Source: Bacilli bacterium
GTDB taxonomy: Bacteria; Bacillota; Bacilli; Tumebacillales; JAQBPP01
DNA length: 9,650 nt
Direction of reading: 5' to 3'
Assembly: GCA_028287455.1 (NCBI GenBank)
Contig: JAQBPP010000029.1
Span: forward strand, 1-9,650
Below, piece after piece: positions 1-7,864 of this stretch. The position numbers were made by a program, and so were the translations under genes. The first letter of the stretch is position 1, and each line of letters opens with the position of its first letter. Below the pieces are notes generated by a model that worked only from the letters and a program-made list of their open reading frames with translations, was not told where the DNA came from and searched no databases.

Positions 1-759
1 GGAAGCGTTTGAATCAGTATGCAACAACTGACCTGCTATCGTTTTGTCTAAAGCCACATTTGAAGGAGAAATTAGTTGCAAATTTTTATTGATGATTTGA
101 ATCTGACTTTGTCCATCTGTTGCTAACAATGAATTACTTATGATCGATTGAACTGTACTAGAATTTACCATTACAACGAGTGTGCCATCTAATACCTGAT
201 TAAAAAGAGGAAATGAAGTAAGAAATGTGATTTCTTTTTCTGAATCATTGTTTCTTACCTTAACATTTTGTGTCGGGATTACAGAAAAATCATTGCGCGG
301 AAATTGATTGAGCCAATCAGTTAAACCCTCTCCTTCGTATTTGTAGAAATGTTCGAAGAAAAAATCAGCCTGATATAAGCCATCCGATCGGATAATTACA
401 CCTGTTTTTGGATAGTAAACAAATACATCGTCAATAAATTTGTCAGTGTTTTTAATGCGTGATAAAAGGGTTATCGCATCTTGCAGCTTCGTGTAATCAG
501 TTTCAGAACCGCTCAATGACAACACACTTTGATACATCATGTTTTTTGTATCCTCTAATTTCTGATCCAACGTATCAGACATTCTGCTTAATATTAACGC
601 ATTATTATGCTGAACTTCTTTTTGCATGGAATTTGAAAACAAAACGTAGGAAAGAAATCCTAATCCAAGAATCGGGATCAAAATTACCAGGATATAGGAG
701 AATAAAAATTTGTAAAAGATATTCGTACGCAGGATTGGTTTATAGTCGAACATCGTCAT
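1..759 (-). CDS. Membrane-anchored sensor/regulator, N-terminal part (YesS/YtdP-like AraC family probable), runs off left edge
   Basis: An open frame of 253 codons runs from ATG at 759 to base 1 without a stop, so only the N-terminal part is visible. A GGAG motif sits 8 bases before the ATG (767-770), which favours this start over the in-frame ATG at 753. After a short basic segment (RTNIFYKF) comes one strong membrane helix, about residues 18-42 (FSYILVILIPILGLGFLSYV). A polar, presumably extracellular domain follows, with features expected of a Cache-like sensor (DKFIDDVFVYYPKTGVIIRS, then LDGTLVVMVNSS). This layout is typical of the large membrane AraC-type regulators YesS and YtdP of Bacillus, which sit beside LplB/LplC/LipO-type transporters. 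The DNA-binding or kinase end lies outside the window, so a YesM-like histidine kinase is the main alternative. It is transcribed away from the transporter operon and probably controls it. Membrane sensor: confident; AraC over kinase: moderate. Confidence 0.75.
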   Translation of the reverse strand, partial: MTMFDYKPILRTNIFYKFLFSYILVILIPILGLGFLSYVLFSNSMQKEVQHNNALILSRMSDTLDQKLEDTKNMMYQSVLSLSGSETDYTKLQDAITLLSRIKNTDKFIDDVFVYYPKTGVIIRSDGLYQADFFFEHFYKYEGEGLTDWLNQFPRNDFSVIPTQNVKVRNNDSEKEITFLTSFPLFNQVLDGTLVVMVNSSTVQSIISNSLLATDGQSQIQIINKNLQLISPSNVALDKTIAGQLLHTDSNAS

Positions 760-780
760 CTTATCATCTCCAGCAAAAAG

Positions 781-809
781 TTTATCGATCGGCGAGTTCG
801 AAAAAACAA
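781..809 (-). promoter_or_regulatory. Candidate promoter of the membrane regulator gene (weak)
   Basis: On the minus strand a -35-like TTGTTT (804-809) and a -10-like GATAAA (781-786) are separated by 17 bases. They lie 22 bases upstream of the ATG at 759, just ahead of its GGAG. The hexamers match the sigma-A consensus only partly, so this is a guess from spacing and position. Confidence 0.25.
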
Positions 810-834
810 GATCATTTGAAAAACCGAGATGATC
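810..834. promoter_or_regulatory. Small inverted repeat in the divergent control region
   Basis: GATCAT (810-815) and ATGATC (829-834) are perfect inverted copies separated by 13 bases, placed between the two divergent operons. The position suits a regulator-binding site. The arms are only 6 bases, so chance cannot be excluded, and AraC-type proteins more often use direct repeats. Confidence 0.25.
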
Positions 835-882
835 GTTTAGATCAATTAAATGAAATATGGAGATACAGGGGAAAATTTGAGA

Positions 883-911
883 TTTACAAAAGATGAATCC
901 GCTTCCATTAT
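883..911 (+). promoter_or_regulatory. Candidate sigma-A promoter of the transporter operon
   Basis: TTTACA (883-888, 5 of 6 to the -35 consensus) and CATTAT (906-911, 4 of 6 to the -10 consensus) are 17 bases apart. Transcription would start near 918, just before the AAAGGAG at 929-935 and the GTG at 946. This fits a start at 946 and argues against translation from the ATG at 850, which would lie upstream of the promoter. Confidence 0.4.
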
Positions 912-945
912 TGAATCAAATCGAGGCGAAAGGAGCAAGAGAACA

Positions 946-1908
946 GTGTTAGGGCTAAAAATTCAGACACCCGCAATTGAATCTGTTCAACGAGCCAAAC
1001 TCAGCGATTACATTACAAAAATAATCCGAGACCGTTATTTGCTTCTAATGCTTCTGCCTGGTTTAGTGTATTTCATTTTATTTAAATATTGGCCCATGTA
1101 TGGGATTGTCATTTCTTTTGAAGATTATAACCTGTTTAAAGGGATCTCAGGAAGTCCATGGGTTGGATTGCAGAATTTTATTGAGTTTTTTCAAAGCCCT
1201 GATGCATTCAAATTAATCCGCAACACTTTTTTAATTAGTTTTTATAATCTCATCTTCGGATTTCCAGCCCCGATCCTGCTGGCCATTGCTTTTAATGAGT
1301 TTATAGGAAAATATACCAAACGCATCACTCAATCCATTACTTTTTTACCACACTTTATCTCCACAGTAGTTATTGCTGGCCTTGTGGTCAACTTCCTGTC
1401 TCCAGAAACGGGCATTGTAAATAAGTGGCTCCATGATTTCTTTGGCGTTAGTCCAATTAACTTTATGATGGATCCTAAGTATTTTCGGAGTATTTATGTA
1501 TCCATGAATATATGGAAAGACATTGGGTGGGGTTCAATCATTTATCTTGCTGCATTAACCGGAATAAATGGCGAGTTATACGAAGCAGCAAAAATAGATG
1601 GGGCTAATCGCTTTCGCCAGACCTGGCATATCACATTGCCCGGGATTCTCCCAACTGTGGTCATTATGTTGATTTTACAGTTAGGGCATTTAATGGAAGT
1701 GGGCGCTGAAACGATCATTCTTCTGTATAATCCTTCCACTTATGACACTTCAGACATCCTAAGTACATTTGTCTACCGCCGTGGATTAGTGGGAACTGAT
1801 TACAGCTTTGCTGCTGCAGTAGACCTATTTAATTCGCTGGTAGGTATTGTCCTGATTTTCCTTGCAAATCGGTTGAGTCGCAAACTAACAGAACACAGTT
1901 TATGGTGA
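946..1908 (+). CDS. ABC sugar transporter permease 1 (LplB/YteP-like)
   Basis: Inner-membrane subunit of a carbohydrate ABC importer of the LplB/YteP group. The protein has a basic N-terminal segment, then about six membrane helices beginning with RYLLLMLLPGLVYFILF. The cytoplasmic EAA loop that contacts the ATPase is clear at about residues 212-236 (YEAAKIDGAN, ending ITLPGILP). The C terminus (RLSRKLTEHSLW) is typical of the family. I chose GTG 946 because AAAGGAG lies 10 bases before it, a promoter-like sequence lies just upstream, and the resulting 320 residues match LplB/YteP, which are about 320 long. The frame is open back to an ATG at 850, but that codon has no ribosome binding site and would add 32 polar residues. 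It is the first gene of the plus-strand operon, and the next start is 12 bases after its stop. Family certain; substrate probably an oligosaccharide, not identified. Confidence 0.93.
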   Translation: MLGLKIQTPAIESVQRAKLSDYITKIIRDRYLLLMLLPGLVYFILFKYWPMYGIVISFEDYNLFKGISGSPWVGLQNFIEFFQSPDAFKLIRNTFLISFYNLIFGFPAPILLAIAFNEFIGKYTKRITQSITFLPHFISTVVIAGLVVNFLSPETGIVNKWLHDFFGVSPINFMMDPKYFRSIYVSMNIWKDIGWGSIIYLAALTGINGELYEAAKIDGANRFRQTWHITLPGILPTVVIMLILQLGHLMEVGAETIILLYNPSTYDTSDILSTFVYRRGLVGTDYSFAAAVDLFNSLVGIVLIFLANRLSRKLTEHSLW

Positions 1909-1920
1909 GGAGAAAGATTA

Positions 1921-2799
1921 ATGCGAATAAGGATGGGTTGGGACGATATCGCATTTAAAACATGCAGCATAATCATTGTGTGGGTGGTTGTCATCGCAAC
2001 ACTTTATCCGTTTTTATATGTTTTTTCTTCATCGATCAGCAATCCTGTCGCTGTCCTGCAAAATAAAGTCTGGTTATGGCCTGTTGGTTTCAGTACTGAG
2101 GCCTATAAAGAGCTTTTGTCTTATCCTCCAATCAAAGTCGGGTATGAAAATACATTGTTTTATACAATTGTTGGCACCGCAATGAATATTACACTTTCAT
2201 CGCTGATGGCCTATTCATTATCCCGCAAAAATTTGATTTTCCGCAACTTTTTCATCCTGGTTGTTACTTTCACTCTACTATTTAGTGGAGGGTTGATTCC
2301 AACTTATCTTGTTGTAAAAAATGTTGGCCTGATTAACACTCGTTGGTCTCTGATTATTCCAACATTGATTAGTGCCTGGAATCTGTTTTTATTAAAAACA
2401 TTTTTCGAAAATATTCCGAAGGAATTAGAAGAAGCGGCTGTGATGGATGGCTGCTCGGATTTGCAGACTTTTTACAGGATTATTGTTCCTTTATCAATGC
2501 CAGCAATTACAACCATTACATTATTTTACGCGGTAGGGCACTGGAACAGTTATTTTAATGCATTAATCTATCTTAATGATCCAAACTTGTTTCCCATTCA
2601 AATTTTTTTGCGTGACATTGTCATCGGCAGCCAGTCGACTGCCGCTGTTGATACGGTCACCTCTGTCAACAGCTCCATCATGACAGAGTCCCTTAAATAC
2701 ACCACCATCATGATTGTCTCCATTCCGATCATACTGGTGTATCCGTTTATCCAGCGGCACTTTGTTAATGGAATCATGATCGGTTCAGTAAAAGGATAA
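1921..2799 (+). CDS. ABC sugar transporter permease 2 (LplC/YtcP-like)
   Basis: Second membrane subunit of the importer, 292 residues, the usual LplC/YtcP length. The ATG at 1921 is preceded by AGGAG with 8 bases of spacing, only 12 bases after the stop of permease 1, so the two are co-translated neighbours. Helix 1 is near residues 15-36 (SIIIVWVVVIATLYPFLYVF), followed by the family pattern FSSSISNP and a periplasmic-side loop with WPVGFSTEAY. The EAA loop is at about 170-194 (EEAAVMDGCSD, ending RIIVPLSMP). The C terminus ends in FVNGIMIGSVKG, which closely matches the family's usual ending. No ATPase gene follows; transporters of this group generally use a shared MsmX-type ATPase encoded elsewhere. 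Family certain; substrate unknown. Confidence 0.95.
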   Translation: MRIRMGWDDIAFKTCSIIIVWVVVIATLYPFLYVFSSSISNPVAVLQNKVWLWPVGFSTEAYKELLSYPPIKVGYENTLFYTIVGTAMNITLSSLMAYSLSRKNLIFRNFFILVVTFTLLFSGGLIPTYLVVKNVGLINTRWSLIIPTLISAWNLFLLKTFFENIPKELEEAAVMDGCSDLQTFYRIIVPLSMPAITTITLFYAVGHWNSYFNALIYLNDPNLFPIQIFLRDIVIGSQSTAAVDTVTSVNSSIMTESLKYTTIMIVSIPIILVYPFIQRHFVNGIMIGSVKG

Positions 2800-2812
2800 A
2801 TGTTTAACCAGT

Positions 2813-2835
2813 TAATAAAGCCATTCGCTTTATTA
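2813..2835 (+). promoter_or_regulatory. Intercistronic stem-loop between permease 2 and the binding lipoprotein
   Basis: TAATAAAGC (2813-2821) and GCTTTATTA (2827-2835) form a perfect 9-base-pair stem with a 5-base loop, starting 14 bases after the permease stop. It is AT-rich and followed by TAAAAAG rather than a run of T, so it is a poor intrinsic terminator. Stem-loops at this place often let the binding protein be made in excess over the permeases by partial termination or by protecting the downstream mRNA. That role is inferred. Confidence 0.5.
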
Positions 2836-2879
2836 TAAAAAGTGTACAAAACCAAACCCAGGAAGGAATGTTACCGTAA

Positions 2880-4450
2880 ATGACCAGATGGAGAACAGGT
2901 CTGTCAGTTTTTTTGCTATGCGCTACCATGATTGCAGTAGTTGCGGGGTGCGGCAGTTCATCAACCGCGTCACAGAATTCAAATTCATCCAATCTTCTTC
3001 ATCAACCAGCAGTGACAAATTGCCATTAGTTCAACCGCCAGTAACCATTGATTATTTGATGTCGGAAAACTCGACAGAACCGGTGGTTGCAACTGCACCC
3101 GTTTTGGCTGAACTAGCCAAAAGGACAGGTGTGAATTTTAACTTTATGAATACGGATTCCTCCAGCTATGCAGATAAGTTTAAAATTACCTTGGCCTCCG
3201 GAAAATTGCCCGATATTATGTATTCCACTCGTGATGATATGAAATTGTACGGTCCACAAGGAGCATTTTTACCACTGGATGATTTATTGCAAAAGTATGG
3301 TCAAAACATTCTTGCGGCTATGAAGCAACGTGGAATCTATAATGATATGAAAGCTGCTGACGGACATATTTATGGATTGCCCAAAATCCGGGAAAGTATC
3401 ATGGCAAATGCATGGATCGTACGTCAAGACTGGTTAGACCAATATGGGATCAAAACGCCAACCAACTTGGATGAATACTATAACATGCTGAAAACGATTA
3501 AGGATAAGGATCCAGCTGGCAACGGCTCTACAATTCCATTAGGTGTGTTTGGCGGTGCTGGTGCTTTTCAGGATATTTATGCTGATTATGGCACAGATTC
3601 CGGTTTCTTCCTTAAAGATGGAAAGATGGTTTACGGTCCTGCCATGCCGCAAATGAAGGATGCACTTGCCTATGTACACAAATTGTATGCGGACAAATTA
3701 GTGGACCAGGATTTTGCTGTTTTATCGAAAACACAGTGGCAGGCGAGGGGCTCGAATGGTCAATATGGAGCCATTATCTATAATCCACAGCGCACTGATT
3801 ATTTCACCCAGATTTTACAACAGCAGAACCCCAAAGCGAAAATGATCGCCATACCACCGCTTAAAGGCACAGACGGCAAGCAGATCGCTGTGCAGCAAGC
3901 TTTGATTGGCAATGTAGCTGTACTCTCGAAGGATACCAAAAATGCGGAACTCTTGATTAAATTGTTCAACTATGTGTTTAGCCCTGAGGGTCAGAACTTA
4001 ATGAGTTTTGGCATTTTAGGAGATTCTTACCAAGTGACTAACGGCCAACCCAGCTATACAAACAAGATGTTTCAAAAGACAACCACCACTTATCAAGACA
4101 TGTACCACCAATATGGAATGTTTGGCTGGACTATACCAGTCAATCCTGTCGATAAGATAGACGAACAAATGTACAAAGGCACTTTGACAGATGATGCCCT
4201 CAAATTGCAAGATAATTACTATCTGAAGACTTACCCCTATCCATCACTGTCGTTTACAGATCAAGAAAATGCCGTTTTGAAAAGCAAGTTTACCTCAATT
4301 AAAGATATAACCAGTCAATATCAATTGAAATACATCACGGGACAGGACTCTTTGGACAACTGGAACGGTTTTATCAATCAGTTAAAAGCGGCAGGATTAG
4401 ATGAAGTAACCAAAATTTATAATGACGCTTATGTTCGGTATTCAAAATAA
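2880..4450 (+). CDS. ABC oligosaccharide-binding lipoprotein (LipO/YtcQ-like), frameshifted in the N-terminal linker
   Basis: Extracellular lipid-anchored receptor of the preceding importer. Translation should start at ATG 2880, behind GGAAGGA (2861-2867, 12 bases away). It gives a lipoprotein signal peptide: basic MTRWR, a hydrophobic core, and a VAGC lipobox with Cys24. This frame ends at a TAG (3027-3029) after 49 codons. The mature domain lies in the -1 frame, from about 2990 to the stop at 4450. It holds a Ser-rich linker, then TIDYLMSENS, SYADKFKITLASGKLPDIM, DGHIYGLPKIRE, WIVRQDWLDQYGIKTPTNLDEY and later FSPEGQNLMSFG, all typical of family-1-type binding proteins of this group. With one base restored the product would be about 523 residues, close to LipO/YtcQ (about 500). 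An ATG at 2888 opens the mature frame, but it has no ribosome binding site and gives no signal peptide. Family certain; whether the gene works as written is doubtful. Confidence 0.9.
2952..3026 (+). other. Interval containing the reading-frame break of the binding-lipoprotein gene
   Basis: The signal peptide and lipobox Cys (codon 2949-2951) are in the frame of 2880. The conserved mature protein is in the frame of 2888. Both frames are open across this stretch, so the break can lie anywhere in it. The offset equals loss of one base (or gain of two) from an intact gene. The stretch is a low-complexity Ser/Asn linker with short repeats (AATTCAAATTC, TCTTCTTC), which are prone to slippage and to sequencing error. 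Confidence 0.8.
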
Positions 4451-4463
4451 AAGCACTTTTTCC

Positions 4464-4504
4464 AAATCGTTGAAGTGAGGATACAATACTCGCTTCAACG
4501 ATTT
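4464..4504. terminator. Bidirectional intrinsic terminator between convergent operons
   Basis: Arms 4464-4479 and 4489-4504 pair over 16 positions with a single U-G wobble around a 9-base loop. On the plus strand the stem is followed by a short T-rich tail (TTTTGATTTT) 13 bases after the binding-protein stop. On the minus strand it lies 34 bases after the lyase stop, followed by GGAAAAAGTGCTTTT, a poorer tail. It lies between two convergent stop codons, as expected for a shared terminator. Confidence 0.8.
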
Positions 4505-4538
4505 TGATTTTAACTATCAGTGTCGATCGTATTGGCGA

Positions 4539-6533
4539 TTATTTCCACTCCGAGAGGGGTTGAGCTGACGTCAGCTGAGGGGTGACCGGTTGACCGTTTA
4601 AAATTGGATTAAATACCACAGTAATCGTTGCACTGGTTACACCGCTGAGATGGATCGCAAGCTTCCTGATGCCTTTGTTGTCTTTTTGCCCGGTGGGATT
4701 CGGCGAGCTGGGCAGCGGTGCGGCATCCATCACTGTAAAGGTTCCTTTTTCCGGAGACAGGATTCGAACGCTCAATTTTTTACCTGATTGGGTCAAAGCA
4801 GCCGTTTTGCCGTCCGGACTCAGCTGGATTTGCGCAGCAGTGTGCATAAACCACCACACATCTGCAGACTCTTTCAGCTGCACCTCATCCTGCAGCACCA
4901 CTTCCTGGCGATTGTCAGGCAGCTGCAGTCCTCTTTTGACAGTACTTGCCTGCTGATCGTATGCAGTGGTCAAGTCCGCAATCGCAAATGCTTTTTGCGG
5001 AGTTGATGAAAAGGACACAATTTTCCCGATTGCTTTGCTGTTTTGATCGGGTCCTTGACCCGGGTTGATCAGTAGTAGGTTCTGGCCTTCCGCCCGTTTT
5101 CTGTAGTAGTTCCAGCGTCCGGTTTTCATATCGAAATAGCCAGGCAGGTTGTAATCATCAGGACCGAGTTCCACTGCCCACCTGACGCCGAGCGCATCAA
5201 GCACAAAATCGCCCACATCCAGATCGCCATGATTGGCCTGATTATCGCCTGTATGAAGAGCTGCAAAGATCGCATTTGGATCGTCCCACTTGCTGCGCAT
5301 GGTGACGAGTTCAGTTGCCGGGTCAACATAATGTTTATCTAAAGGAAGTCCTGTTTCCACTGGGCTTTTGAATTGCGCACGCTGATACCAGATTAAATCA
5401 AGAGGTTTGTTTCCTTTTAGAGCAAAGTACATCAGATCAGGTTCCTTGTATTTCGCTGCCAGCCAAAACAATTGCGGGGAATATGTGATCGAGCCAGCAC
5501 CCGCGTCCCCTAAATTAAACGATCCGCCGGCACCTGTCATATAAATGGGATAATAGCCCGTTTGCGACAACCCTGACATTTGGGATAAACCGTAATCCGT
5601 TCCCAGTGCTGTATCCATCGAAGAAATAAAATATGCCATATAACTGGTGGCATAGTCCCAATAGCCGGGCCCTTCAGGCATTCCCCCATCTGGTGCATAT
5701 ACAGCTAACGACTTCTGAATCGACTGCACCGCATCCTGTAAGATTTCGCCTGCCATTGCTTGTGTCTGCGGCGATTCATCCGCAATGGCCAATGCCCCAA
5801 CACCAATTCCGCCATTGACGACCGTGTTCCAATTGTTGTTGGTATCTTTCCAAAACACTGTATTTGACGGCCCCTTTGTCACACCGCGGTATACATTCAG
5901 CGCAGGAGTCAGACCCTTTTGCACAATCGCCGTCTGCAAAGTGGTTTTTTGATCAGGTGTCAGGTAATCATAAAGCCAGTCATAGCCAATCGCTGCTGCA
6001 TTTGTCATTTCAGCAGTGTCCAGGAAATGCGGCGGATGCCAATCCGCAAACTTCTGATTATCCGCGACTGTGCTCAATTCTTCCCACGCCCGGTCTGCAT
6101 AGATGCGATTACCAGTGATGCGATACATAAGCGACAAATCGATCGTACGCGTTAACACGGTACGGCTAATATCCAGCAGCCGCACCCCATCGGGCAATTC
6201 ATATTTCACCACCGGCTGCGGCAAGATCTTGTCAGCTGCAGTTTTTAAACTGGAAAACCATCGCTGCATATTCGGATCCGTTTTTACTTCCGCCTGAATG
6301 CGCTTGAAGTCATCTGCCGTTGCCATAAGCCGCGGGTGTTGTTTATGCGGGGATTTCTTCAGTAAATCTTGCAAAATCGTCTGCGCCTGAACTGATCGGT
6401 AGTCAGCAACATGCACATTCGTATTTAGTTTTTGCTGGGGTTGGGATGCAGCTGGTGAGCATCCGGAGAAAATCAACACCATCAATAATAATGACAAAGG
6501 AATTGAGAAATTTACAAACACCTTTTGCTTCAA
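4539..6533 (-). CDS. Heparinase II/III-like polysaccharide lyase, lipoprotein
   Basis: Surface-anchored enzyme of the heparinase II/III type, predicted to cut a uronic-acid-containing polysaccharide by beta-elimination. I chose TTG 6533: AGAGGA lies 9 bases before it, and it opens a clean lipoprotein signal peptide (MKQKVF, hydrophobic core, FSGC with Cys25). An in-frame TTG-free extension to 6617 would overlap the upstream gene's coding end and bury the signal peptide. The 664-residue protein has an alpha-helical N-terminal region (about 55-320) with NNNWNTVVNGG at 232-242 and MPEGPGYW at 285-292. A C-terminal beta domain follows, with NHGDLDVGDFVLDALGVRWA at about 434-453 and PDDYNLPGYF at 458-467. 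In heparinase II the corresponding Tyr and His are catalytic or metal-linked; here the usual NHxHLD reads NHGDLD. It is the last gene of the minus-strand run, 38 bases after the glycosyltransferase. Substrate not determinable (heparinoid, alginate-like or another uronide). Confidence 0.85.
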   Translation of the reverse strand: MKQKVFVNFSIPLSLLLMVLIFSGCSPAASQPQQKLNTNVHVADYRSVQAQTILQDLLKKSPHKQHPRLMATADDFKRIQAEVKTDPNMQRWFSSLKTAADKILPQPVVKYELPDGVRLLDISRTVLTRTIDLSLMYRITGNRIYADRAWEELSTVADNQKFADWHPPHFLDTAEMTNAAAIGYDWLYDYLTPDQKTTLQTAIVQKGLTPALNVYRGVTKGPSNTVFWKDTNNNWNTVVNGGIGVGALAIADESPQTQAMAGEILQDAVQSIQKSLAVYAPDGGMPEGPGYWDYATSYMAYFISSMDTALGTDYGLSQMSGLSQTGYYPIYMTGAGGSFNLGDAGAGSITYSPQLFWLAAKYKEPDLMYFALKGNKPLDLIWYQRAQFKSPVETGLPLDKHYVDPATELVTMRSKWDDPNAIFAALHTGDNQANHGDLDVGDFVLDALGVRWAVELGPDDYNLPGYFDMKTGRWNYYRKRAEGQNLLLINPGQGPDQNSKAIGKIVSFSSTPQKAFAIADLTTAYDQQASTVKRGLQLPDNRQEVVLQDEVQLKESADVWWFMHTAAQIQLSPDGKTAALTQSGKKLSVRILSPEKGTFTVMDAAPLPSSPNPTGQKDNKGIRKLAIHLSGVTSATITVVFNPILNGQPVTPQLTSAQPLSEWK

Positions 6534-6571
6534 AACGCCACGTCCTCTTGCCTTCCTCCGCTGGAACAGAT

Positions 6572-7864
6572 TCAATTCATATAAGTTGGCAACGTAGGTA
6601 AACGTTTTTCCAACCAATCCAGAGCATTTTGCACACCATTTTCCGCCTTGATACGCTTTCCCATTTCGGCCGCTTTGTCTCTAACAGATTCATTTTGCAA
6701 CTCCTGAATAGCTCTGGTCAGATTTTCTTTAGTCAATTTAGGAAAAGGGATATGTCGTCCGATATTAAGTTCCGTAATTCTTTCTCCCCAAAAGGGCTGA
6801 TCGCCATAAGTCGAACAAATAATGGAAGGCGTCCCCGATTCCAAAGCAGTGTGGGTCGTACCCGCTCCTCCGTGGTGTATCACACAACTGCAGCGAGGAA
6901 ACAACGATACGTGGTCAGCTGACTTGATCATAAATACAGAATCGGGCAGCGGAGTGCCTCCCGCAGTCATGTTGGACCAGCCAGAGGCGAGAATCGCTCT
7001 CGTATTCAATGATTGTGTGATGTCCAAAACCATATCGATCATTTTCTGCGGCTCCAGTACCGGAAGACTGCCAAAACCGAAATAAATGGGAGCCTGACCA
7101 CGTTCCAGCCACTCTGCAAGGTCGTCGTTTAATTTTTCTTTTGCATGTTCGTGTGTATATTTGTCATTCATTTTCAATTGACCCGTGATAAAGTTGTGAT
7201 CGCCCCAGTCTTTCGGATGAGGAATTATGGAGGGGCTGTAGGCATGGAGAATGGGAATCTGCTGCTGGGCGATATTTCTAAATACTGAACCGCGAAGCGG
7301 CTCAAGACTCAGCTTGGAACGCCATTCGTTTATATCATCCGCGTCTGATTTCTGCCACACTTTGGAAAATACTTGGTGCGTGAGCTGATTCAGGAATCCG
7401 AACGGCAGACGTTTGGCCCTCACCAGGAATTGAGGAAATTCTCTTGTAGCCGAAACGATTGGAAAAGGAGTGGCCAGTACAAACGGTTTCTTCAGTTTTT
7501 CGGACAAGGTTGCAATTTGGGATAACAACAGGGGGTGAACGATTATCAGTTCGCAGTCCTGGCATGCAGAAAGTATAACCCTTTGACGATCGTACCGTAT
7601 CTCATGACTGATCTGCTGTAACGCATTCATAAATTCCTTTACGTTGCCAGATGCCATCCACCTCCGTCCCTTGTCGGATTCAAGAACCTGTTGGGTGTCT
7701 CCGACCAAAGAATGAACAGACACCGGGAATTGTTTGAGATAGCTTTCGAAGTTCATGGGCGCGGCCAGAGTGACTTGGTGGCCTAATTCTTGCAATCCAA
7801 GCGCGAGAGCTAGAAATGGTCGTACATCCCCCAAGGTGCCCGTAGTCAATAAAGTAATATTCAT
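6572..7864 (-). CDS. Family-1 (GT-B) UDP-sugar-type glycosyltransferase, MGT/sterol-glucosyltransferase-like
   Basis: Cytoplasmic glycosyltransferase of the GT1/GT28-like group that transfers a sugar from a nucleotide donor to a small acceptor. The ATG at 7864 has GAGGAG 5 bases before it. The N-terminal acceptor domain opens with MNITLLTTGTLGDVRPF; Asp13 matches the Asp proposed as catalytic base in GtfA/GtfB-type enzymes. The C-terminal donor domain contains YFGFGSLP (261-268) and the diphosphate-binding signature HHGGAGTTHTALESGTP (330-346), with STYGDQPFWGER (351-362) closing the sugar site. At 430 residues it is full length for macrolide-, flavonoid- or sterol-type enzymes. It starts 124 bases after the isomerase-like gene and ends 38 bases before the lyase start, so it is probably co-transcribed with both. 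The acceptor is unknown; the family is usually linked to natural-product, lipid or detoxification glycosylation, which makes its place here unexpected. Confidence 0.88.
   Translation of the reverse strand: MNITLLTTGTLGDVRPFLALALGLQELGHQVTLAAPMNFESYLKQFPVSVHSLVGDTQQVLESDKGRRWMASGNVKEFMNALQQISHEIRYDRQRVILSACQDCELIIVHPLLLSQIATLSEKLKKPFVLATPFPIVSATREFPQFLVRAKRLPFGFLNQLTHQVFSKVWQKSDADDINEWRSKLSLEPLRGSVFRNIAQQQIPILHAYSPSIIPHPKDWGDHNFITGQLKMNDKYTHEHAKEKLNDDLAEWLERGQAPIYFGFGSLPVLEPQKMIDMVLDITQSLNTRAILASGWSNMTAGGTPLPDSVFMIKSADHVSLFPRCSCVIHHGGAGTTHTALESGTPSIICSTYGDQPFWGERITELNIGRHIPFPKLTKENLTRAIQELQNESVRDKAAEMGKRIKAENGVQNALDWLEKRLPTLPTYMN

Noticed and set aside
459..896. Open frame of 145 codons on the plus strand
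   Set aside because: It lies opposite the membrane-regulator gene, has no recognisable domain or ribosome binding site, and its content is the antisense of real coding sequence.
2908..2914. Run of seven T as a possible programmed -1 frameshift site joining the two frames of the binding protein
   Set aside because: A shift here would occur before the hydrophobic core and lipobox and would destroy the signal peptide; the break has to lie after 2951, where no canonical slippery heptamer is seen.
6534..6617. Longer N terminus of the lyase, starting at 6617
   Set aside because: It would overlap the end of the glycosyltransferase gene, has no suitable ribosome binding site and would hide a clear lipoprotein signal peptide that begins at TTG 6533.
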